This document shows positions 5,811-10,011 of a stretch of 10,011 bases of DNA, piece after piece. The notes under the pieces are model-generated. The model had not been told where the DNA came from. It was given only the letters and a program-made list of their open reading frames with translations, and searched no databases. The stretch comes from an uncultured Mycoplasmatota bacterium (GTDB taxonomy: Bacteria; Bacillota_I; Bacilli_A; RF39; UBA660): assembly GCA_946494345.1 (NCBI GenBank), contig CAMMBX010000035.1, positions 1-10,011 of the forward strand, written 5' to 3'. Position 1 is the first letter of the stretch. Every line of letters starts with the position of its first letter. The position numbers and the translations under genes are program-made.

Positions 5811-5857
5811 AATATTAGTGTATTGTTAATAGTTTTAGAACTTGATATACTAATATT
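5811..5857. repeat. Inverted repeat around the deacetylase promoter
   Basis: AATATTAGT (5811-5819) and ACTAATATT (5849-5857) are perfect 9-bp complements. Three further pairs (5821-5823 with 5845-5847) extend them across a possible G-U at 5820/5848. The arms bracket the -35 and overlap the -10. The repeat may be an operator or a 3' hairpin of sigK mRNA; it lacks a T-run, so it is not a standard terminator. Confidence 0.5.
5823..5851 (+). promoter_or_regulatory. Sigma-A-type promoter of the deacetylase gene
   Basis: TTGTTA (5823-5828) and TATACT (5846-5851) are 17 bp apart, with an extended TG at 5843-5844. The start codon is 19 nt downstream of the -10, giving a short leader. Confidence 0.65.
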
Positions 5858-5869
5858 GGGAGTGAGATT

Positions 5870-7279
5870 ATGCTTAAGAAGAAAAGAAAAAAAAGAAGAA
5901 TTTCCAAAAGTGAATATTTTATAAAAATTAATATTATTCTAGTACTAGTTCTTTTTACTTTTCTTCTTTTATTTGTTCCTAAAGTAACCTTAAATTCTCC
6001 ATTAAAAGAAATAGTTAACATTAATTCTTCTTATACTGATAAAGGTATAACTATAAATAATATAATAGGAAATAAAACAGTAGTAAAGCCTATTAGTATT
6101 ATAAATACAAATAAATATAATCACTATAATATAAAATATATTTATAAAGACAATATTTTTACTTATCATATACATAAAGAAGTAATTATAAAAGATATAG
6201 AAAAACCAAAAATAAAGTTAAATGGTAAACTTACTGAATATTATTGTCCTAATAGTAATTATCAAGAACAAGGCTATAAGGCTTATGATAATGTAGATAA
6301 AGATATTACTAATAAAGTTAAAGTACAAAAACTAAAAGATAAGATTATTTATACAGTTGAAGATAGTAGTGGTAATAAAAGTGAGGTTGTAAGAAATATA
6401 ATCGCTAAAGATGTAGAGAAACCTATTATTACTTTAAATGATGATAGTAATATATTTTTAAACTTAAATGAACCTTATAAGGAAGCAGGAGTAATTATAA
6501 AAGATAATTGTGATGGCGATTTATCTAGTAAAGTAGAAGTGACTAATAATATAGATAATACTAAAATAGGTGATTATAAAGTTACTTATAAAGCCAAAGA
6601 TAATAGTAATAATAAAACTACAATTACAAGAAATATTAAAGTAAGAGAGCCTTTAAAGCCTAATACTATTTACCTTACCTTTGATGATGGACCAAGAGAT
6701 GGTACTACTGATGTTATTTTAGATATTTTAAAAGAAAAAGGAGTAAAAGCCACCTTCTTTGTTACAACAAACGGTAGTGACTCTCTAATTAAAAGAATTG
6801 TTGATGAAGGACACTCCATTGGTATTCATACTGCTAGTCATAGATATGACCTTATCTATGCTTCAGTAGATAATTATTTTAATGACTTAGAACAAGTTCA
6901 CGAGAGAATTTTCAATATTACTGGCGTTGATACTAAATTAATAAGATTTCCAGGTGGATCTAGTAATACTATTTCTAAAAAATATAAAGAAGGTATAATG
7001 AGTACCTTAATAGAAGATGTTTTAAATAAGGACTATCAATATTATGATTGGAACATTGATAGTAAAGATGCATCCTCTGCTACTAATTCTCATAAACTAT
7101 ATAATAGTGTAATTGCAAGTTTATCTCATGATAAATATAATGTTATTCTAATGCATGATACTAAGACTTATACAAGAGATGCACTTGCCAATATAATTGA
7201 CTATGCTAAAAATAACGGTTATAACTTTGATGTTTTAGATATTAATAAAATGCCTGTACGACAAAAGGTAAATAACTAG
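5870..7279 (+). CDS. Membrane-anchored polysaccharide deacetylase with Ig-like repeats
   Basis: This is a NodB-fold carbohydrate esterase (family 4) predicted to remove acetyl groups from a cell-surface glycan, most likely peptidoglycan. The 469 residues begin with a very basic tail (KKKRKKRR) and one membrane segment at about 20-38, which places the rest outside. Three tandem Ig-like/DUF5011-type units follow at about 45-108, 110-180 and 183-260. They are marked by repeated YTDKG, YQEQG and YKEAG turns and by DVEKPIITL-like joins. The NodB domain spans about 266-458 with all motifs: TFDDGP (270-275, catalytic Asp272 and metal Asp273), HTASH (320-324, metal His320 and His324), RFPGG (359-363), DWNIDSKD (393-400) and LMHD (427-430). 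GGGAGTGAG lies 3 nt before the ATG. With its own promoter after sigK, a role in spore or wall remodelling is possible but not shown. The substrate is inferred from the family. Confidence 0.93.
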   Translation: MLKKKRKKRRISKSEYFIKINIILVLVLFTFLLLFVPKVTLNSPLKEIVNINSSYTDKGITINNIIGNKTVVKPISIINTNKYNHYNIKYIYKDNIFTYHIHKEVIIKDIEKPKIKLNGKLTEYYCPNSNYQEQGYKAYDNVDKDITNKVKVQKLKDKIIYTVEDSSGNKSEVVRNIIAKDVEKPIITLNDDSNIFLNLNEPYKEAGVIIKDNCDGDLSSKVEVTNNIDNTKIGDYKVTYKAKDNSNNKTTITRNIKVREPLKPNTIYLTFDDGPRDGTTDVILDILKEKGVKATFFVTTNGSDSLIKRIVDEGHSIGIHTASHRYDLIYASVDNYFNDLEQVHERIFNITGVDTKLIRFPGGSSNTISKKYKEGIMSTLIEDVLNKDYQYYDWNIDSKDASSATNSHKLYNSVIASLSHDKYNVILMHDTKTYTRDALANIIDYAKNNGYNFDVLDINKMPVRQKVNN

Positions 7280-7305
7280 AAATATAAGTTAAAATAGTAT
7301 ATACT
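7278..7305 (+). promoter_or_regulatory. Weak promoter candidate before yqeG
   Basis: TATACT at 7300-7305 has TAGAAA around 7277-7282 about 17 bp upstream, a poor -35. TAAAAT at 7290-7295 is an alternative -10. No terminator separates the deacetylase gene from yqeG, so readthrough is also likely. Confidence 0.35.
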
Positions 7306-7307
7306 AT
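7294..7307. repeat. 14-bp perfect palindrome over the yqeG -10
   Basis: ATAGTATATACTAT reads the same on both strands and covers the possible -10 of yqeG. It could be an operator half-pair, but AT-only palindromes are common in this composition. Confidence 0.4.
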
Positions 7308-7327
7308 ATTTAAAGAAGGTGTTAATC

Positions 7328-7852
7328 ATGAATAAATATTTACCTGATGTTTATAAAAAAAATATATTTGAAATAAATTATAATAAATTAAAAAAAGAAG
7401 GTATTAGATGTTTAATCTTTGATTTAGATAATACACTAGCTTTAATAAATAGTACTAAAGTAGAATCTAACGTCAAAGAATTAATTACTAAATTAAAAGA
7501 AGATTTTCTAGTTATCATAGTATCTAACAGTCCTAAAAAAAGAGTTTTGAGGTTTAGTCAAGATTTAGAAGTAGACTCCTATCCCTTTGCTTTAAAGCCA
7601 AGTACTAGAACCTTAAATAAAATAAAAGCTAAATACAAATTAGAATCTAAATCTATCGCTGTTATTGGAGATCAGTTTATAACAGATATGGGATATGGCT
7701 ATAAAGGAAAAGTAAAAAAAATATTTGTCGATTGCCTTAGTAATAAAGATTTAAAGATTACTAATATTAATAGATTTTTAGAAAAAAAGATTATGAATAA
7801 ATATACTAAAAATAATCTTTTCAAGAAAGGAAATTATTATGATGGAAGATAA
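7328..7852 (+). CDS. yqeG: YqeG family HAD-IIIA phosphatase
   Basis: This is a small haloacid-dehalogenase-fold phosphatase of 174 residues. All four HAD motifs are present: FDLDNT at 31-36 with nucleophile Asp32 and acid Asp34, Ser66 in VSNS, Lys90 in FALKPS, and GDQFITDMGYG from 114 with acidic Asp115 and Asp120. The C-terminal 35 residues are basic. The physiological substrate of YqeG is not known; its conserved pairing with yqeH suggests a link to ribosome assembly. AAAGAAGGTG at 7312-7321 places the start at ATG 7328 with 6-nt spacing; the in-frame GTG at 7319 is part of that SD. The 3' end overlaps yqeH by 14 nt, which suggests translational coupling. Confidence 0.94.
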   Translation: MNKYLPDVYKKNIFEINYNKLKKEGIRCLIFDLDNTLALINSTKVESNVKELITKLKEDFLVIIVSNSPKKRVLRFSQDLEVDSYPFALKPSTRTLNKIKAKYKLESKSIAVIGDQFITDMGYGYKGKVKKIFVDCLSNKDLKITNINRFLEKKIMNKYTKNNLFKKGNYYDGR

Positions 7853-8843
7853 GTATTGTGAGGGGTGTGGCGTAAAGCTTCAAGATGAGAATATCTTAGG
7901 AGAAGGATATACTACTAGCTTAGATAAATCTTTATGTCAAAGATGCTTTAGAATTAAGAATTATGGTGAATATCAAGTAGTTACTAAAAGTAATGATGAG
8001 TACTTAGAGATTCTTAAAAGTGTTGGAAAGACAAAAGACTTAGTTTTATATATAGCAGATTTACTTAATTTAGAAGAAGATATTAATAAAATAAGAGATA
8101 TTATACCTAATAAAATGATATTAGTATTAAATAAAAAAGATGTCTTGCCTAAATCTATTAAAGAAGAAAAACTAATAAAATACTTTGAAAAATATGACAA
8201 TCCTTTTTCTAAAGTAATTGTTATAAGTAGTGAAAAAAATTACAATATAGACTATTTACTAAAACAAATAAAATTATATCAAACAACTAATAATGTTTAT
8301 GTAGTAGGTCATACTAATGCTGGTAAAAGTACCTTAATTAATAAACTTTTAAGAAATTATTCTACGGATACTAGAGAACTAACAATTTCTCCATTGCCAT
8401 CTACAACCTTAAATACTGTAAAGATAGAAATAAATGAATATTTAACTTTAATAGATACCCCTGGTCTTGTTGATAGCGGTAGTATAGTTAATTATATATC
8501 AGAAGATGACTTTAAAAGAATAAGCCCTAGAAAAGAAATAAAACCTAAAACCTTTCAACTAAAGAAAGGGCAAAGTATTATTGTTGATAAGTTTTTTAGA
8601 ATTGATTATGTGGAAGGAGAAAAGAATAGTTTTACTTTCTATGTCTCTAATGATTTAAAAATAAGAAGAATATCTAATAAGCATGATACTCTAAAAGACT
8701 TACAAAAAAGAACTTATGAAATGGGTTATGATGAAGACTTATGCGTTAATGGATTAGGTTTTGTTAAAATAGTCAATAAAGGTACAGTAGATATATATCT
8801 AGATTCAAGAGTAAGTACTTATAAAAGAGATAGTTTAATTTAA
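7839..8843 (+). CDS. yqeH: YqeH ribosome biogenesis GTPase, circularly permuted
   Basis: YqeH is a GTPase needed for 30S subunit assembly. The 334 residues begin with a zinc finger, Cys7-x2-Cys10 and Cys33-x2-Cys36. The GTPase motifs come in the permuted order of this family: G4 NKKD (98-101), G5-like SSEKN (130-134), G1 GHTNAGKST (157-165), a G2 region PSTT (187-190) and G3 DTPG (206-209). A beta-rich C-terminal domain of about 110 residues follows, shared with plant NOA1-type relatives. It is somewhat shorter than B. subtilis YqeH (about 366). AAGAAAGG ends 8 nt before ATG 7839; a second ATG at 7842 is possible but further off. The aroE-yhbY-nadD genes that usually follow in Bacilli are absent, and frr comes next. 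No terminator lies between. Confidence 0.96.
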   Translation: MMEDKYCEGCGVKLQDENILGEGYTTSLDKSLCQRCFRIKNYGEYQVVTKSNDEYLEILKSVGKTKDLVLYIADLLNLEEDINKIRDIIPNKMILVLNKKDVLPKSIKEEKLIKYFEKYDNPFSKVIVISSEKNYNIDYLLKQIKLYQTTNNVYVVGHTNAGKSTLINKLLRNYSTDTRELTISPLPSTTLNTVKIEINEYLTLIDTPGLVDSGSIVNYISEDDFKRISPRKEIKPKTFQLKKGQSIIVDKFFRIDYVEGEKNSFTFYVSNDLKIRRISNKHDTLKDLQKRTYEMGYDEDLCVNGLGFVKIVNKGTVDIYLDSRVSTYKRDSLI

Positions 8844-8848
8844 AGTTC

Positions 8849-8877
8849 TTGATAAACGTTAATATTGATGATAAAAT
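8849..8877 (+). promoter_or_regulatory. Sigma-A-type promoter of frr
   Basis: TTGATA (8849-8854) and TAAAAT (8872-8877) are exactly 17 bp apart, with an extended TG at 8869-8870. It is among the best-matched promoters in the window and fits a highly expressed translation gene. Confidence 0.75.
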
Positions 8878-8901
8878 GTAATTACAAAAGGAGCGAATAA
8901 T

Positions 8902-9447
8902 ATGGATAATGAATTTATAAAAGAAATTGAAGATAAAATGAAAAATGCTATTGCAAACTTAGAAAAACGTTTTACTACAGTTAGAGCAGGACGTGCTAAT
9001 CCCTCTAGTTTAGATGGAGTAGTAGTAGATTATTATGGAACTATGACTCCTCTTAAAAGCCTTGCTACTATATCAGTGCCTGAAGCTACTCAATTATTAA
9101 TAAAACCCTTTGATAAGAGTTGCTTAAATGGAATTGAGAAAGCTATAATTGCTGCTAATCTTGGTTATAATCCATCTAATGATGGAGAAACTATTAGAAT
9201 AGTAATACCAGCTTTAACAGAAGAAAGAAGAAAAGAGCTTACTAAACAAGTTAAAGCTATGGCTGAAGATGCTAAAGTAGTTATTAGAAATATTAGACAT
9301 GAAGCTAATGAGAAAATAGAAAAGATGGAACTTTCAGAAGATGTAGAAAAAGGGATGATGAAAGATGTCCAAGATTTAGTTAATGACTATAACAAAGATA
9401 TAGATAATGCTTATAAAGATAAAGAAAAAGAACTAATGACAGTTTAA
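8902..9447 (+). CDS. frr: Ribosome recycling factor
   Basis: RRF works with EF-G to split post-termination ribosomes. The 181 residues, close to the usual 185, carry the family signatures: the N-terminal helix ends in TVRAGRANPSSLDGV (about 27-41), then YYGTMTPLKSLATISVPE, the PFDKSCLNGIEKAI stretch at about 74-87, and EERRKELTKQVKAMAEDAKV in the long three-helix bundle. AAAAGGAG (8886-8893) is 8 nt before the ATG. The gene has its own promoter and terminator. It stands apart from the rpsB-tsf-pyrH cluster where frr usually lies in Bacillota, so this genome is rearranged here. Confidence 0.98.
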   Translation: MDNEFIKEIEDKMKNAIANLEKRFTTVRAGRANPSSLDGVVVDYYGTMTPLKSLATISVPEATQLLIKPFDKSCLNGIEKAIIAANLGYNPSNDGETIRIVIPALTEERRKELTKQVKAMAEDAKVVIRNIRHEANEKIEKMELSEDVEKGMMKDVQDLVNDYNKDIDNAYKDKEKELMTV

Positions 9448-9471
9448 GTAGTGATTTACTACTTTTTCTTT
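9446..9471 (+). terminator. Rho-independent terminator of frr
   Basis: AAGTAGT (9446-9452) pairs with ACTACTT (9458-9464) over a 5-nt loop and runs into TTTTTCTTTG. The stem starts inside the TAA stop codon. Confidence 0.8.
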
Positions 9472-9488
9472 GCTTTAGATAACAATTA

Positions 9489-9494
9489 TATAAT
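9489..9494 (+). promoter_or_regulatory. Consensus -10 (TATAAT) before the small orphan gene
   Basis: TATAAT is a perfect -10 located 24 nt before the SD-supported ATG. The best-placed -35, TTCTTT at 9466-9471, is poor and lies in the frr terminator tail. Confidence 0.5.
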
Positions 9495-9518
9495 ATGTAG
9501 CAAATGAGGGAAATTATA

Positions 9519-9890
9519 ATGGAAAAATATGATGATAGAAGGCAAATAGTTGATAAAGCTACTAGACTTCTAAAAGAAGCTATTGATGGTCATATTAAAG
9601 CAGGTGATGAAGAAGTATTAGATAAACTTTATCTAAATATTATTGAAACAATTAAAACTAATGCTTTAGAAGACTTAGAAATTTATGATAGGCCTATTAA
9701 AAATATCATATCTAAAAAATTATTATCTTTATATAAAATATTTAAAAATCGTGAAGAAGCTATTTTTATAGGTGAACATTCTCCTAAAATGCTTGATGAT
9801 TTAATAGATAATTATAAAAGAGTATTAATAGGTGTCAATATTACTAGTGATAATACTACTTATGATAATATAATGACTTTAATTGATTAA
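9519..9890 (+). CDS. Small helical protein of unknown function
   Basis: I do not recognise this 123-residue protein. It is charged, lacks Cys and Trp, has no signal peptide or membrane segment, and appears largely helical. Recurrent hydrophobic heptad-like spacing (IVDKATRLLKEAI, VLDKLYLNIIETI, IISKKLLSLYKIF) suggests a helical bundle. No catalytic or metal motif is visible. ATG 9519 is preferred because GAGGG (9506-9510) is 8 nt upstream, while the in-frame ATG 9504 has no SD. It lies after the frr terminator behind a consensus -10, so it is probably its own transcript. Its codon use is like that of its neighbours. Confidence 0.8.
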   Translation: MEKYDDRRQIVDKATRLLKEAIDGHIKAGDEEVLDKLYLNIIETIKTNALEDLEIYDRPIKNIISKKLLSLYKIFKNREEAIFIGEHSPKMLDDLIDNYKRVLIGVNITSDNTTYDNIMTLID

Positions 9891-9910
9891 AAAGTAGAAG
9901 TTGATTCCTA

Positions 9911-9951
9911 TTCTTATAATTTTTTTATCTATAAGGAAAATGCGTTTTTTT
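9911..9951 (+). terminator. Possible weak terminator after the orphan gene
   Basis: TTCTTATA (9911-9918) pairs with TATAAGGA (9930-9937), including one G-U, over an 11-nt loop. The run of seven T is 7 nt further on, so the geometry is poor. Confidence 0.3.
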
Positions 9952-10002
9952 GAAAAAAATCGAAATTATGTATTGACGAACGTATATTTTACATAGTAAA
10001 CT
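9952..10002 (+). promoter_or_regulatory. Promoter with upstream A-tract for a gene beyond the window
   Basis: TTGACG (9973-9978) and TAAACT (9997-10002) are 18 bp apart. The A-rich stretch at 9953-9970 resembles an UP element. No coding start is seen before the window ends. Confidence 0.5.
9977..9990 (+). promoter_or_regulatory. Second LexA/DinR-like box
   Basis: CGAACGTATATTTT matches CGAACRNRYGTTYC at 12 of 14 positions, with the left half perfect. It overlaps the -35 and spacer of the promoter above, where a repressor would block polymerase. Confidence 0.4.
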
Positions 10003-10011
10003 TAAGTTATT

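Noticed and set aside
5807..5818. Genetic code 4 (TGA as Trp), suggested by the very low GC
   Set aside because: Reading TGA through would add only three residues to sigma-K, but all Trp codons seen in the conserved proteins are TGG and no conserved ORF is broken by TGA. The standard code suffices.
5815..6021. 68-residue minus-strand ORF
   Set aside because: It lies opposite the deacetylase start and its membrane segment, has no SD, and is explained as a shadow of that coding sequence.
7973..8200. 75-residue minus-strand ORF
   Set aside because: It is fully inside yqeH, whose domains are unambiguous, and no SD or promoter is present.
9999..10008. AACTTAAGTT palindrome as an operator
   Set aside because: It is a 10-bp AT-rich palindrome at the window edge with no second copy; chance is enough to explain it.

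Overview
The window is low-GC, Bacillota-like DNA with dense genes, eight of the ten called genes starting behind clear AGG/GGTGAT-type Shine-Dalgarno (SD) sequences. It carries an intact sporulation sigma factor, sigma-K, so the source is probably a spore-forming member of the Bacilli/Erysipelotrichia/Clostridia range; I cannot name it more closely. Tryptophan is read from TGG throughout, so the standard bacterial code fits. All nine conventional genes are on the + strand. The only minus-strand gene I propose is an 18-codon hydrophobic ORF.

Layout. 1-136: terminator of an upstream gene, then a sigma-A-type promoter. 143-1291: rhomboid intramembrane protease with a cytosolic N-terminal domain, closed by a terminator. 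1377-3536: priA, the replication-restart helicase, with a TTG start and a LexA-like box upstream. 3566-4669: a degenerate WG-repeat-like protein of unknown function, probably cotranscribed with priA. 4670-5098: a 429-base stretch without a conventional gene but full of structure: a candidate structured + strand RNA with its terminator, a tiny minus-strand hydrophobic peptide ORF converging on it with its own terminator, a SpoIIID-like site, and a strong terminator just before sigK. 5099-5809: sigK with its pro-sequence. 5870-7279: membrane-anchored polysaccharide deacetylase with Ig-like repeats and its own promoter. 7328-8843: yqeG-yqeH overlapping pair (HAD phosphatase and ribosome-assembly GTPase). 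8902-9447: frr with a strong promoter and terminator. 9519-9890: small helical orphan protein. 9891-10011: AT-rich tail with an A-tract and a promoter for a gene beyond the window; a second LexA-like box overlaps its -35.

How the genes relate. Most are housekeeping: replication restart, 30S assembly and ribosome recycling. sigK and perhaps the wall deacetylase point to spore and envelope development. The part that may be undescribed is 4717-5098: two convergent transcription units, one coding a peptide the size of known type I toxins, with overlapping 3' ends. They lie between a replication operon and sigK, whose upstream region they share. The layout resembles type I toxin-antitoxin loci, but a sporulation micropeptide or a chance ORF remains possible. 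All regulatory-site calls rest on visual motif matching in AT-rich DNA and should be read with that caution.
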